DNA of 64,000 nt from Mermis nigrescens (taxonomy: Eukaryota > Nematoda > Enoplea > Mermithida > Mermithidae): the NCBI GenBank assembly GCA_036768485.1, contig JAVLUZ010000154.1, forward strand, positions 7,050,512 to 7,114,511, read 5' to 3'. Below the pieces are notes generated by a model. That model searched no databases and had not been told where the DNA came from. It saw nothing but the letters and a program-made list of their open reading frames with translations. Shown here piece by piece: positions 1 to 12,299 of the stretch. Both the position numbers and the translations under genes were made by a program. Positions within the stretch are counted from its first letter, which is position 1. Each line of letters begins with the position of its first letter.

Positions 1-1162
1 GTTTCATTTTTAGCACCAATTTAGCCTTTTGTTCCATAGAAAACCTACAAAAACTCTTAAAATTTTATAATTTTTTTGCACGCAAAGTCTTTTTGCCTTT
101 CAAAACACGACAAAAACTAATATTTTTAGCATACTGAACGGATTTTTTGGAAAATATCAGACGCTTTTGGGAAATCTCAAATTCTGCCCCGCCCCCTTTT
201 CTGGATGTTTTCGACTGATTTGTGCGGTAAAATAATGCAAAACTCAACATGCTGATAAATAGTTTTTTGATTTGTAGACGTTAATAAATAAATACATGTA
301 CATATTTAAATACTATGTATAAATGCAATTATTTTAAGGAAATATTAAAATCTGAATATAAGTGTTTCAATAAATATTCAAATGCTGATATAAATATTGA
401 AAAATATATCTTTTAAAAATATTAATATAAAAATTTAAGAAAAAAATATAAATGTTGTCAATAAGTGAGTCTCAATAAAGCAATGGCTCATGAATCGCGC
501 CTTTTTTGTTTTATGGTCACTAAAAATGACTAAAAATAGCATTCTGGGAGGGGTGTCTATGGGGGTTTTTCAACTTCTGGGGGAAACCCCCGAACCCTCC
601 CACGGCTATGTGTGGTGTCATTTCACTTGACTATTTTAATCATCATTTTTTTATTCCGCGCATTCTGTTCAAACTATTTGTGATTTAACTTTGCATTGCA
701 CTTCTTCGGAAAAATCTGAGTTTTACGTTTCTGTCTCTAACCTCATATGTACCAATATTTCCTCAGACAAAGCAGAAAATATTGGAAATTTAACTACTAA
801 TGTAAAATTTGCTAAAACGTTAAGCCGCTCCCAGTTAGCGCCTCTCTGTATTCGCGTATGTAGCTATTAAAATTCAGACGTCAGTCAAAATTTATTGCTC
901 AGGAACCATAAAATTTTTGAGAAACATTTTTTGCTAAGCAATAATTCAAAAAATTTATTGAACTTGATCTGCCAGTAGCACTACTTTTTCTAATAGTTGA
1001 ATGAATCTGTAAATGAGGACTACAAATATAAAAATGTAGCAAAAGTAAGCGAAAAAATCTTAAAAAGATTAATTACCATTATGATAATGTTTTACTAATT
1101 AACGCAGTGGTGCTTACAATACGTACCTACCAATTTTGAATCAACTAATATTTAAATTTCAG
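1..1162. other. AT-rich non-coding stretch
   Basis: I see no convincing gene here. The sequence is AT-rich with short degenerate repeats. Around 540-617 there is a G/C-rich patch (CTGGGAGGGG ... AACCCTCCCACGGCTATG) that resembles the end of one of the window's MITE families, so it is probably an eroded MITE end. Short ORFs on both strands have no recognisable motif and are treated as chance. Confidence 0.5.
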
Positions 1163-1535
1163 CCACCAGTTATCTGAGTGACTTGCTAACGCCAATTTTG
1201 TCATTAATCCAGAAAGTCCCGAGGAGATTTTATTTGGTTTCCAACAGGATGGCAAAAACGATTTCAAAATGCCAGTCAACAAATACGTATCAATAGCTTC
1301 GATCAAAAAGCCATACGCCTTCATCAAAAAGTTATTATTGAAGATGGTATCTCGCAAAGAACTAAAATCTTATAGCTGGGGTGGTACAAAGGATGCATAT
1401 GGGAATATGCTGAAAAAATCACTTTGCGTGGTGGACTTTATGCAAGCTATAATGCGCCAAACAGAAATGCAATTTCCAGACTTTGTCATGGCTGATTCGA
1501 TTAGACGATGCATTTCAACGTTCTGTAGCGGATAA
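1163..1535 (+). pseudogene. DUF4806-like C-terminal exon, fragment
   Basis: A plausible splice acceptor (AAATTTCAG) precedes this segment. From about 1200 to the TAA at 1533-1535 one frame stays open and reads like real protein, with the stretches LKSYSWGGTKDAYGN and VVDFMQAIMRQTEMQFPDF. The 'ysW.G' core followed by a Lys-rich hydrophobic helix resembles the DUF4806 domain found near the C-terminus of many arthropod hypothetical and transposon-associated proteins. Upstream of about 1200 the frame meets a TGA, while a neighbouring frame reads SYLSDLLTPIL, so either the exon is frameshifted or its true start lies inside it. No upstream exons were found. Function is unknown; it could be the last exon of a host gene or a relic. 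The family call is by eye only. Confidence 0.45.
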
Positions 1536-1539
1536 TCGA

Positions 1540-3125
1540 ATTATTGAACAATATAAAAAAGTCGATGCTTGATATTCTCAGCACTCCAATCACTGTTTAT
1601 TGTTAAATTGATGTTTGTTTGCAGCCTGTTTCTGCGCTTCTTCTGTTCATTTAAGGATATTGCCAAGGGATGGCGTGGCGCAGGGGGGCTTGATCCACTC
1701 CTCCACCCAAAATTGAATCAGGAACTTTAATGGAATAAAAATATAAAAGAATATACATTCATAATTAAATTATCAGATTAGTATGTTTTGTTCACTTTTT
1801 CTACGTTTTTACATGCAGGTAATTATTATTTAATTTTTTGAAAACAATCATTTAGAAAGTGCCTTTTTCTTCAAAATAAAAACAATTCATATGACCCTAA
1901 ACTATGGTAAGATGGGTACGTATTTGAAAAATACTAAAATGAATTCTTCAAGTCTGCACTGAGTGACCGACCCTGATGGTTAGTGCAAAAGAGCTTGCCA
2001 GAAAACAATTTTATGGGATGACTTGGAAGAAAATGTAAAACGCAGTTTATTTTATGTTTCAAAATCTCGCATTGAAATATGCTGTTCCCATAGATTTAAT
2101 AATTTTTGCGCTTTTCTGCAGTCCTAATTTCTGACACTTTTGTTTGTATTTCTTATAAATTCAATAAATTTTAAGCATTTTTGGTAGCAAAATCTCCAAA
2201 ATTTTCACGCTTCGTACAATTCAATCATTTTTATGTGTCTTTTGGTACTAAATTCTAAAAAATTCTTATGATTCAGTTATTCTGATGCTACTTCTCAAAT
2301 CTCTTAAATGTAATCTTAAAACCATTGTATGTCTAACCCGGATTTGATCTTTTCTGTACATTTCTTGCCATCACAATTTCCAAAAATTCATGTATTTTTT
2401 CCGATAATTGAATTATTTGTATGCATTTTCTGGTGTAAATATCTCAAAATTTGCCATTTTTAGCACACATTTAATGATTTAAATATTAAGCGTTTAATAA
2501 GAGCTCTATCATTTTAATGCATATTTAGCTTCAAAATCTCTAAAGTTTTTATCAAACTTAAATAAATTGGATGTTCTGTTGACTTTGATCACCTATGTTA
2601 ATCTGGCATCATAAATATCCAAAAATTAAGTTCTGCGAAAACTAAATCATTTGTATTCATTTTCTTGTGTCACAGAATCTCAACATTTGCCATATTTAGC
2701 ACTAATTTAATCATTTCTTTGCATCCTAATTTCCAAAATATGTTAACCATTAATTAGATTTAATTATTTTGGTGTATTTTATACGATTTGGAACTTTTTG
2801 TGCATTGTGAGGTCTTAATTATTTATTTTTATCAGTCCTTAAGATTTCCAAAAATTTAGTACTCCAAGCGGATTTAAGTTTTAAGCATTTAGTGGCACTC
2901 AGAATTTATGTGATTCTAATTACAGTAATGAATGTCTGAAAACACATCTGAATACTCGAAAAAACGTTGAAGATAATTTACATATACTGTATGAACCCAT
3001 CGAACGAAAATTCTGTTTACTCCTTTTAACGTCAGTATTATGGCATTTTGGTAAATAATTTTGCTCGAAGTTGTAAATCAATTGATCCTTGTTATTCCAC
3101 GTATTGCCGTGTCTCAGTTATAATT
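1540..3125. repeat. AT-rich spacer with degenerate tandem-like repeats
   Basis: No gene seen. From about 2090 to 2960 the sequence keeps returning to variants of one theme (TTTTGCATTTTTGGT, AAAATCTCCAAAATTTT, AATTCAATCATTTTTATG) at intervals of very roughly 60-130 bases. This suggests an old, heavily diverged tandem repeat. A dot plot would settle it. Confidence 0.4.
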
Positions 3126-3133
3126 GAGGTACC

Positions 3134-3299
3134 CAGGAACGTAGCTCTTGGGAGGATGGGGGATCTAGACCCCCCAAAATTCAAAAAATCTGGAAAATAG
3201 GACTTTCTGAATGGTATTTTATGCTTTTTTGGCACTTTTGGGCTTCGTCCCCCAAAATTGGTGTTGTCCCCCAAAATAGGACGGCCAGCTGTGTGCCTG
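3134..3299. mobile_element. hAT-like MITE, family E (CAGGMACGTAGC ends)
   Basis: Terminal inverted repeats CAGGAACGTAGC (left) and CCAGCTGTGTGCCTG (right) bound a 166-bp element. It is flanked by a perfect 8-bp direct repeat GAGGTACC at 3126-3133 and 3300-3307. An 8-bp TSD and termini beginning with CA are typical of the hAT superfamily. The interior carries the phrases CCCCCAAAATTGGTGTTG and AATAGGACGGCCAGCT, which recur in the other family-E copies at 19.5, 22.5, 28.2, 29.1 and 40.7 kb. There is no coding capacity, so it is non-autonomous. Confidence 0.85.
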
Positions 3300-3439
3300 G
3301 AGGTACCATTTGCCATCCTGTATTTATTGTCTCCGGATCTTTGCATTACGAATCTTTTATCGCTTGAACAGGCATGTAGCTGTCGGGTGACTGGGGGACT
3401 AATCCCTTCTAAAATTTTGAAAGTGGTAGTGGTTCTTAC

Positions 3440-5430
3440 AAGGGTCCTCTAAAGAAAAAAATTGAAAATTTAAGAAGCGTTTGCATATCAAAAGATAGTC
3501 TGAATGAATTTTAACCTCAGCACTGCATTTTCACTGATTTTCAAAAATTTATTACATTTTGGAATGCACCTTTGTATATCTTTAACATGGTAAAATAATT
3601 GAGCCCCTATGAGAAACAGAATTAAATTTTCTTTCAAATGATGTATATTTTGTTTCACAACATTTGCTCCTACAAAAATCTATTAGGTAATAAACATAAT
3701 GTAATCTGAAACCAAACAAAACCACTAATGAAGTTACAAAGTCAGATATAGTTTTTTGAGTTAATCTCAAGAACCACTCAACCGATTTCAAAAAAGTAAA
3801 GTTTTCTCTGTACAAAGCAAAAAATGAAACTATTTTGCCAGAAAAACTTTCAATTTGTTATAACTACAGTATACCACATAGCAAAAGTAGTTTAAATTTC
3901 AACATGGCCGCATTTTTTACTAGTTTATCACATTATGCTGAAATCTAGCAAAATAGTTGCGTTTTAGCATCCTCTAAAATTTTCGTTTTTGGTCTTTCTT
4001 CTAAGCATGCTGTGAACTCTACAGAACGCATTTTGAATTTTTTCCAATATGGCTGCCCCCATAATCCATGCTTATTATGCGTTACAGATTGTATTTTATT
4101 GAATGTTTGAGCTCAATATGAAAAGAGCGTGAAGCAAGCTTTTGAATGATTACTCACTCGCCTAATTTGAGCAAGAATTCGCATTTTTCATTTTTAGCCC
4201 TGTAGGCAGCCATATTGGAAAATTAGTGTAGTTTTGAAGGTTTTTATCCATAATTCTTTGTGCTCTTAATATCTTCCAAATTTTTTTCTGTAAAAAGATA
4301 GAGAATTTTATGCTCTTTTTAATGAGATAGGTTTTAGGGTCTGATACCTAGTACTTTGTTAGATTAACTTAAAAAACCATTGTTGTATGCTGAAAACGCA
4401 GTGTCAGTGCTTTCGAGCTAAGAGCCTTAAATTTTCGAGTGCTCTGTGTCTAATTTTTTGTTCTTATATAAGTTTTGTCTTCCAAACTGTCCACCTTTAC
4501 TTGAACATAGTAGAATATGGCAAAATTTCCAAACGCTAGAACAAAATGAGAAAATCAATTAAACAATTTTCCAGAACGGTCAAGCTTGAATATAATGTTG
4601 ATGAATCATTTGTGGGGCCATTTATCTCCTTTTTGAAAACAGTTGAAATCGGATAATTTTTTAACTTTTTTATAACTTCTTTTTAAAATAGAGCTCGATG
4701 AGAAAAGCTCAAAACTCATTATTTTTATCTATCTAAAAGTATTTTATGAGATATCTGACTTCAAAATTCAAGTCCTCTCAATTTCAATTCAAGTCCCCTC
4801 ACATTTTTGCTTTTATTTTCTATGAAACATTAAGCTATAAAAATTTCTTGAATTTTTTCTGAAAATCTTGAATGTTTCTATTTTAAGCGTAAGATATGGT
4901 GTAAACGAATATCCTTGTGCTTTACAAATCAAAAGATCAGATTATTTTGCTCAACGTTTGAAGATTTCTGCAGTGAATATTTGTTTAAAACGTGATCCGT
5001 TCATCTTTCACCTTTTGCGTTTGCTTACTGTCAACACTGCTTTTGCTTTACTCAATATTATGATGTTTTCTGAGTTTTAAAGTTTATTGATGAATCCTCG
5101 ACTGTCCGTTGAAGAGCACATACCTACTGTTGATTTTATTGACGTACTTACTTGTATCTACCTATGCACGTGCTTAATTTTGCATAATAAATCGAAACAT
5201 TAAATCTTCATTAATCATGCAGGCGCTTCATATGATGAATACGTACATAGGTGCATATGTCAATAGGTGGACACATCCCGGAATATTTGCAAACAGCATG
5301 TCAGATGTCAACCAGATAAGTAGGTACCTACGCGTTACTGCTAATTAAAGGCGATCAAGTGCACGTGGACCAATCATTGGTGGTTCAACCTACAGTATGC
5401 ATGCATGTGAAATACTCAAATAGCCAAATT
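3440..5430. other. non-coding stretch
   Basis: No gene is supported. The sequence is AT-rich unique-looking DNA with scattered short ORFs lacking motifs or good splice context. The region 5100-5400 is richer in TACCTAC/TACGTAC words but shows no defined element boundaries. Confidence 0.4.
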
Positions 5431-5610
5431 CGCGTTTCAATGAAATATTACTCTTGTGATTGACACATTGTCAGCAGTCATGTCACATATTACGTAATCG
5501 CCTACTTCTGGCTGACGTTTTTGGCCTTTTAGAAGTATCAGGCTGAAGGTCAGCCTGACGTATCCACACTTCAGTCTTACGCTCAGAAATACATCATCTG
5601 GCATCAGAAT

Positions 5611-5826
5611 TGAGCTGGATATTATGACAAGACGCCTAACGTTCCTCAAGTGCAGGCATGACAGGCCACAGGCGCCTGTGACCTGCTTGTGATTCGGCCA
5701 AACTTTTATATTGGTAAACATGCATGTCGAAAGAAAATTGCCTGTGCAATGCCTATCACTTTGACTGCCAGGCGCCTGTAGGACATGCGCTTGAGCAACG
5801 TTGCTTGTGGTCTTGACTGTACACGT
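5611..5826. mobile_element. short TIR element, family F, diverged copy
   Basis: The left part reads GACAAGACGCCTAACGTTCC and the right part GCAACGTTGCTTGTGGTC TTGACTGT. These are imperfect inverted repeats of each other and match the termini of the better copy at 40881-41049. Internal GGCGCCTG/CAGGCGCC palindromes are shared as well. No TSD could be defined and there is no coding capacity. Confidence 0.5.
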
Positions 5827-5829
5827 AAG

Positions 5830-6260
5830 ATATGATAACCCATGTTATCATGCCTATAGCATCTTGACAAGCATTGGGTGGATGCTTATAAGATTCTTAT
5901 AATCTTATCCTTTTTCTTGTTGATGCTTATGGTATTGCACTATTTCATGAGCAAATGATACTGCTTACAAGTAATCTTGTAAGATGTCAAATTCTTATAA
6001 GATAGCTTGTACCATCTTGCATATTTGCCTACCTTAGCTTTTTGCTTATACGCATTCATAAGCAAGGCAAGCAAAATGACAAGTATCTTTGCAAGATTTG
6101 ATAAGTAAAAAGCAATTTTATAAGAAAATTAGCTGCTTGTTGCTTACAAGCATGAATAAGCAAACTTATAGGTCATAGTATGCATTATCGCAAGACAACT
6201 TTTTTGCTTGTTTCTGCTTGCAAGCACTGACAAGCAGAAGAGCAAGATAAGTTTTAAATA
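5830..6260. repeat. dense CTTATAAG / CTTGCAAG word array, left block
   Basis: This block is packed with CTTATAAG, CTTGTAAG, CTTGCAAG and AAGCAAGC words, many of them self-complementary. A matching block lies at 7890-8500, with unrelated nested MITEs between. Clustered short palindromic words at both ends of a roughly 2.7-kb interval resemble the subterminal repeats of Ac/hAT-type transposons, where they bind transposase. That reading is inference; I could not define clean outer termini. Confidence 0.5.
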
Positions 6261-6849
6261 TATCTACGGATTTACAGTGACGTTTTATCAGACTGACCAG
6301 AAATGATTTGGAATGAAGTCAAATACTTGTAGGTATGGTTTTCTCTTGAAATCAATTAATCCGCATGCATAAGGCCACAAAAATGGTTAAACGGAAATTA
6401 AATAAAATTGAATTAAAATTAAGTCAATTGAAAAAATGAGTCTATTGAAATTTTCACAAGCGTACTAGTTACTTCTAAGCAACTCCAGTGATGCAGAAAA
6501 TATTGCTAAAGCAAGTGGCGCACCTGCCAGTCTCCTCATAAGGTTATTTAATATGTATTATTCATCCTCCTTGGCTTTTTTCAAGAAAGGCTATAATTGT
6601 ATGCATAAACACACTGAGCCAATCGTGCTTATAATTGACGAAAACAGGCCAAAATTCTTACAAAAATAATTAAACGCTTATAGTTTTATTCAGCAATCCA
6701 AAATCGACGTAAGTCTTAGCCAACCTTCAGCTATCGGAAATTTTTGAAAGCTTTATAAGGACTAAATAAAATGTGCTGGGTTGCTGCTGTTTTCGATCCA
6801 AAATTGCATTTTCACGTCAGAAATAGCTTTTTATGAATACACACAATAA

Positions 6850-7070
6850 TCGTGGTGGTGATCATTCCTGGGCGTGTAGGATTTGGGGGCATGCACCATA
6901 AGTGACAGCTCCAAGTTCTGAATACAAACTTTTGAGAGTCGAATATTGCCTAAAAATGGTGCTATGATTAAATACACCATTTTTGAACGTTTCTCATCGA
7001 GCTATATGGATTGGCATCAAAAAATCAAAAAAAACATAAAATTTTCAAAAATGAACTGTGGGTATTGTTG
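6850..7070. mobile_element. family C MITE remnant
   Basis: The stretch contains family-C landmarks in one orientation: CCTGGGCGTG, GGGGGCATGCACC, and later AAAAATGGTGCTATG and TTTCTCATCGAGC...TGGCATCAAAAAATC. It runs directly into the copy at 7073-7341, which seems to have inserted into it. Its outer end is eroded and no TSD was found. Confidence 0.5.
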
Positions 7071-7072
7071 GG

Positions 7073-7341
7073 CTTACCTGGGCGCGGGGGTTTGGGGTAT
7101 GCATCCCCCAGAAGTCAAGTACATAACAAGAAATGGCATATACCCAACAATCCCGCAGAATTTCAGTTTTGGAATTTTTCTTTGTTGCTTTTTTCGAGTT
7201 TTTTATGCCAATCGATAAAGCTCGACGAGAACCGTTCAAAAATGGTGTTTTTTCGCCATAGCACCATTTTTAAGGCCAATATTTGACTTTAAAAAATTTT
7301 GCACCCCCCTCACCCTAGACCTTTGGAGCCACTCACCTATG
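7073..7341. mobile_element. hAT-like MITE, family C, older copy
   Basis: Ends CTTACCTGGGCGCGG and GAGCCACTCACCTATG are imperfect inverted repeats matching the family-C consensus (CATACNTGGGC). The flanks are TTGTTGGG (7065-7072) and TTGTTGAT (7342-7349), 6 of 8 identical, consistent with a decayed 8-bp TSD. The interior has the family-C signature of a gapped ATGCATCCCCC, TTTTGATGCCAAT-like and AAAATGGTGTTTTTTCGCCATA blocks. It is non-coding. Confidence 0.6.
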
Positions 7342-7374
7342 TTGTTGATTATTTCCATTTTCTTGTTATGCATT

Positions 7375-7650
7375 TGGCCATCTGGGAATGATCAGCCTCC
7401 ACCCCTCCCATATGTGGTATGCAACCCTAGAAAGCAAAATGCCTAACATGAAAATAAAAATACCCAGCAATACCGCCAAAATTTCAATTTTTGAATTTTT
7501 TGCTTTTTTCATGATTTTTTGATGCCAATGGTTGACGAGGAATGTTCAGAATGGTGTTTACTTTGCCATAGTACCATTTTTAAAGTCAATTTTTGACTTT
7601 GAAAAATTTTGCACCCCAGAACTTTGGAGCCGCCTACCTACAGTTGTGCT
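7375..7650. mobile_element. family C MITE, diverged copy
   Basis: The same internal blocks as the adjacent copy are present in the same order (CATATGTGGTATGCAACCC, TTTTTTGATGCCAATGG, GTGTTTACTTTGCCATAG, GCACCCCAGAACTTTGGAGCCGCC). Ends are eroded and no TSD is evident. Confidence 0.5.
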
Positions 7651-7889
7651 GATGCTGCTTTTGGTCATATGTCTAAAATGAAGAAATTCAGCCTATGGTT
7701 TTGATATCCAAAAAAACAAAATCTAAATGGAGATATATTGTAGGTATATTACAATGAAATTCAAAGAAAATTTGACATATAAGCCCAAATTGTTTTTTGT
7801 CCACCTATGTATATAGCTGCCCCTCATGTTTATCTTGAAGCTGTGAGGGACATGCCTACATACATAAACAAGATTCAAACTTTAGACGC

Positions 7890-8500
7890 TTATAATTATG
7901 CACAACCAAGTTGATGTTGTCAAATTTTGGGCAATTTTCAAAAAAATCTTATACTTGCTTATAAGCACTTCTCTTTGCTATTAAACCCGTGAAGATTATG
8001 TTTCAAGTTCATATTGAATAAATTCAAAATATCACGATTACCAAGCAGCGCACGCATGCCTGACTTGGAGCATCTTGCACAATTATGCAGATGTAGATGT
8101 GTATTTGGTGGTTGTGTTCAGTGTGCTGTAACTAAGACCGGCTGCCAAAACTTTTTGATCAGCATTGCATGTGCTTCTAGGCACATGCAAGAATATGCTT
8201 ATAAGATGCTTGCACGTTTTTATAAGCAGTCAGCTGGGATCTTGTGGAACTGCTTGTAGGGCAAGCACTTGCAAGCAAAATTATAAGTATGCTTGCAAGA
8301 TAGAAATTCTTGTAAGATTCGGATAAGCAAGGTCTTACAAGCATTTCAATAAGATTCAAAATTTCTTGTAAGTTTGCTTGTAAGAATTACGTCTTCCTGT
8401 AAGTTGCAAGTAAGCACATGACAAGCAAAAGGTACAGCACTTGCAAGAAAAACTAACAAGCATTTTTATAAGATCTTATTCGTAAGGATTGCAAGCACAC
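7890..8500. repeat. dense CTTATAAG / CTTGCAAG word array, right block
   Basis: This repeats the vocabulary of the 5830-6260 block (GCTTATAAG, CTTGCAAGC, CTTGTAAG, TTACAAGC), with a hit every 15-30 bases and many perfect 8-bp palindromes. It is probably the opposite end of the same mobile element. Short ORFs inside it are translations of the repeats. Confidence 0.5.
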
Positions 8501-8668
8501 TATAACGTGAGAACACACATACTAATTCGTACTCAAGTCGCATTAAGCGCCAGTGCCCATTTGTCTATCCCAGATTTTGATTGAAAATATGTGTGTAAAA
8601 GGACTGAAAATATGATAATTTTTTATGGGAAGGTGGTCCCGGGCGAGCCGCTTAAGTGTTACGCTTAA

Positions 8669-9232
8669 CCCTAGCATTCCCGCGTGTTTTTTGAAGTCAA
8701 AGGTTCCCAAGCTAGGACGCCGTCCTAGCCTTGTTAAAATGTACTTAGTCTCACTCAAAATAGCAAATATTAGTAGGTATCATTTTGTGCAATTTTTTAT
8801 GCTCTTTCCGAATATGCTTGTCATTTTTTGCTTAAGTAACCTTGTAAGAAGTAATAAGTAGAAAAACCGCAACTATACTTAAGCGTAGGCATGAGGTGGA
8901 CATGCATAAAATAAATATAAATGAAGTATATTTTAGTTGACTAAAATATCATTTAAGACTGTAGTAGCTGATAAAAAAACAGAAGCCCACAAATCTTGTA
9001 CTAATCATTGGCCAAAACTTTTTTTGTAATTTAAGTTTTTATGTGATAATCATGAAAATATGCTAATTTTTTAGGATGTATTTTATTTACTAGCTTGAAT
9101 ATTTCAAAATGACGTAATTAGGTCTAAAATGAGGCTAGACAAAGTTTTGTAGTCATACAAGACATACAATGAAATAAATCGCAAAGAAAGTGATCGGCTA
9201 GGACACCATCCTAGTTCATGGGAATGTGAGGG
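8669..9232. mobile_element. piggyBac-type MITE with TTAA target duplication
   Basis: The left end reads TTAA-CCCTAGCATTCCCGCG and the right end GGGAATGTGAGGG-TTAA. The inverted termini begin with CCCTNNCATTCCC, directly flanked by TTAA at 8665-8668 and 9233-9236. TTAA duplication with CCCT-like ends is the hallmark of the piggyBac superfamily. About 35-40 bp inside the left end is a 19-bp palindrome (GCTAGGACGCCGTCCTAGC, 8711-8729), mirrored imperfectly inside the right end (GGCTAGGACACCATCCTAG). At 564 bp, with no transposase, it is non-autonomous. Confidence 0.8.
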
Positions 9233-9239
9233 TTAACAG

Positions 9240-9780
9240 TCGCGTACGTGCGTATGGAAATTGAGCATAAAAATGTACATCTGGGACAATCAGTCGTACG
9301 ATGCGTAGGTACATCATAACACAAAACAAAAGGATATTCGCGTTAATCCAACGCGACGCAACGGCGTGTAGAGTGATCTTTACACCTACATAGTTTGCAC
9401 TTTGTCAATGATTGGAATTCATCTGCTCGTGTCCGACTCCATGCAAACCTACCTTAGCTATGTATCTCAACAGCGTTCTCAGATGATATAGCATATAGGC
9501 AGGTATCTACTACATGCATACATACTACCCTGCCCAATGCATTGGTACAATGTAAATTGACGACGTGAACTTCATATTTGCACAATTGCTCAAACCTAGC
9601 TTTCAATCAAGGGGCTCTTGTGGCCCAATTTATATTTCCTGACGAAGTGCGATCAGTTCACTTGAAGCGCTACAGTCTCTAGCTTTATTTACATAATGTA
9701 AGCGATGTGATTATAAGGCTGTGTTCACCAATAAAATTTTGCTTTCCTTTGTTCACTGTATAGAGTTCGGAACGCAATAT
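9240..9780. other. non-coding stretch
   Basis: I see no gene or defined element. The sequence is slightly less AT-rich than its surroundings and looks like unique spacer. Confidence 0.4.
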
Positions 9781-9793
9781 CACTACTGTGCTG

Positions 9794-11903
9794 CAGGGTT
9801 GCCAGGTGCAGGAGAATTCTCCTGAATTCTGGAGAATCTAAAATTTTCAGGAGCAGGAGTATGGGCTTTTCAGGATGAATTTCAGGAGAAATTGTAAACC
9901 TGCAGGAGAATGCAGGAGAATTTTAAAATGTCAGGAGAATTCAGTGGAATCCTGAAAATCTAGGGGAGTTCAGGAGAATTTTCCAAACTTAAACAGCAAG
10001 TTATATGATTATCATACATTAACCTTCTTACATACGCCCTTATAATATGACTATGTTAATACGTATGTGAACCAGCTACACGAATGCCCTCAAATAAGTT
10101 TCGTGCTTCCGTAGTAAATCATTCATTCATTCATTTACTTATTCATTTAATATCACGAAGTGCAGAAATACATAGCTTTTTACACACCGTCTAATTGTTT
10201 TTATCAGTTTCATAGACGTTTGCAACACCGTTTTTTCCACTTTTTGGTCTATTTGTCAACCAAAATTATAGGAAATGGAAAAAATTTTGGGCTTGGTTGG
10301 CATTTGTGGAAAATTTTTGTAATGTTAAAAATGCGTTTTAAGAGGTAAAACTTCAAAATTTTCCGCGCCGAATTGATTTAATTCTTACTTGTTACTAATC
10401 TTTAAGCCGCGCCGCACCGATTGCAGCATTTTTGTCGACAATCTGTTTTAAAACTTCACTACGATTGAAAATTTTTATCTTCTGCACGGATTTGGTTAGT
10501 TTTTGTAATGCGAAAATGCGTTTTAGAGAGGTAAAATTGCAAAAATTTTCGGCGCTAATTGATTTAATTCTTACATGTTTAAGCCGCGCCGCACAATTGC
10601 AGCATTTTTGTCGACAATCTGTTCTAGAACTTCACTACGATTGAAAATTCTTATCTTCTGCACGGATTTGGTTAGTTTTTGTAATGCAAAAGTGCGTTTT
10701 AGAGAGCTAAAATTTGATTTAATTCTTACTTGTTACTAATCTTTAAGCCGCGCCGCGCCAATTGCAGCATTTTTATCGACAATCTGGTCCTAGGACTTCA
10801 CTACGATTGAAAATCCTTACCTTCTGCATGGATTTGGTTAGTTTTTGTAATGCAAAATGCGTTTTAGAGAGCTAAAATTTTAAAATTTTCTAGCGCTTCC
10901 CGCCATTTGATAAATTATGGTTTTAATTGTCAAAAGCGACTTCAGAATTGGCTAAAATGCTTTATTGAAGGAAGCAAATTCAAGTTTCAACAGAAATAAC
11001 GTATACTGATCGTGATATTTCTTCTAAAGCGCGAAATTTTTGCACAAAAAGTGCATCAAAGACCGCTATTGCATGTCTACATAGGATTTTCTACTTAAAA
11101 AACATTGATTTTTCGACCCAGGCGCTCTATTTTTAATGTTTTTACACCTACCAAAAAAGGTGGAAAAGGTCGGAAAAGTGGACAAAAATTTTGCATGTGG
11201 TCCATAATGTCAACCAAATTGCTGGGAAAAAACGGTGGTTCGCAAAGCGCCTATAAACATTTTTTCGATATATTTCAAAATGTAAGGATTTGCTTGCTAC
11301 TGAAGTACATACAATTAGTAATAAAGTATTATTTATTTTTTCAAAAGACATTGCAAACAGGGCTCTTTTCAGAAATTTTTGATGATGTAAGTGCAACTGA
11401 AAATCGGCGGTCCCTGTTTTAAGCACAGAAGCGTTTTTTGAATAATGTGTATTGTAAACAATGCGACCTCTTTAGCTTAGGCCCTTGAGCAGTATATGTA
11501 AAATTATCTGTTCTCTGTTCAGGTTCAGGTCAGCTGTTGATGTTGGATAAAATGTTATTTTGTGGTGCAGCATTAGTCTTCCATTATTTTTGCATCTGCA
11601 TGTATAATGCAGATATGCTCCATGAGCTTTTTGTGAGAGAATTAATGTTCATTATTTAGCCTTGAGTGTCCTTAGGATTAACAGGCAAGAGATAAGAATA
11701 AAATAGTTGGGTGAAACAAGGTAAATTGGCCTGAGCATGCTTGATATGCATGTGTACATACAATTGTAGATCTGCTAGTACAACTTTTCCTGCAAAATAT
11801 GAGCCAGGAGAATTTTCAGGAGAATCAAAATATTTTCAGGAGAATTGTTCCTCAATTTTACCTCTGTGCAGGAGAATCTGAATTTTGGGACCTGGCAACA
11901 CTG
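9794..11903. mobile_element. hAT-like non-autonomous element (CAGGGTTGCCAGGT ends)
   Basis: TIRs CAGGGTTGCCAGGT and ACCTGGCAACACTG bound a 2,110-bp element. The TSD CTGTGCTG is perfect at 9786-9793 and 11904-11911. Just inside both ends the phrase CAGGAGAAT(T) is repeated many times (9810-9990 and 11810-11880), like the subterminal motif clusters of Ac-type hAT elements. The interior holds a tandem repeat (10320-10880) and a segment inverted relative to 12300-13010. No transposase ORF is visible. Confidence 0.88.
10320..10885. repeat. tandem repeat, roughly 165-185-bp unit, about 3.3 copies
   Basis: The landmark GTAATGNNAAAATGCGTTTTAGAGAG recurs near 10320, 10506, 10681 and 10848. Each unit also contains TTTAAGCCGCGCCGCNCNAATTG, a TTGTCGACAATCTG palindrome and GCACGGATTTGGTTAG. 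The unit shortens progressively along the array. It lies inside the hAT-like element. Confidence 0.75.
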
Positions 11904-12299
11904 CTGTGCTGTTACGTCCATCTGAGTGCATTTATGACAAAGTGAGCTGCTTTTCTATCTTCACCAATATTTGTCCGTTTCCATGAAATTTTTTTTCCGC
12001 ACTCTCTTTTTGCATGCCCTTCTAAATTCAACCAGTGTCACTCCTTTCCACATACATATGCATGTTTTCCATTCACAGTCACAGCATAAAAGTAAAGTGT
12101 AGCCGAAAACACAAAAAGTATGTCAAAATGCATTGCCAATATAAAAATAATACACAATGTGCTTAAAACGAGTTATGTACATAAAGCAACAGATAATGCA
12201 ATGGTACAAGGAGCGTACATCACAAGGCTCTTACGTACGCCCCTTAAGAAAAACAATAAAATCAATTCCCGAAATCATATTTCTGAAAGCTATTGGATT

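Noticed and set aside
4868..5080. 70-codon plus-strand ORF
   Set aside because: Reads somewhat like protein, but has no motif, homologue or splice context that I can support.
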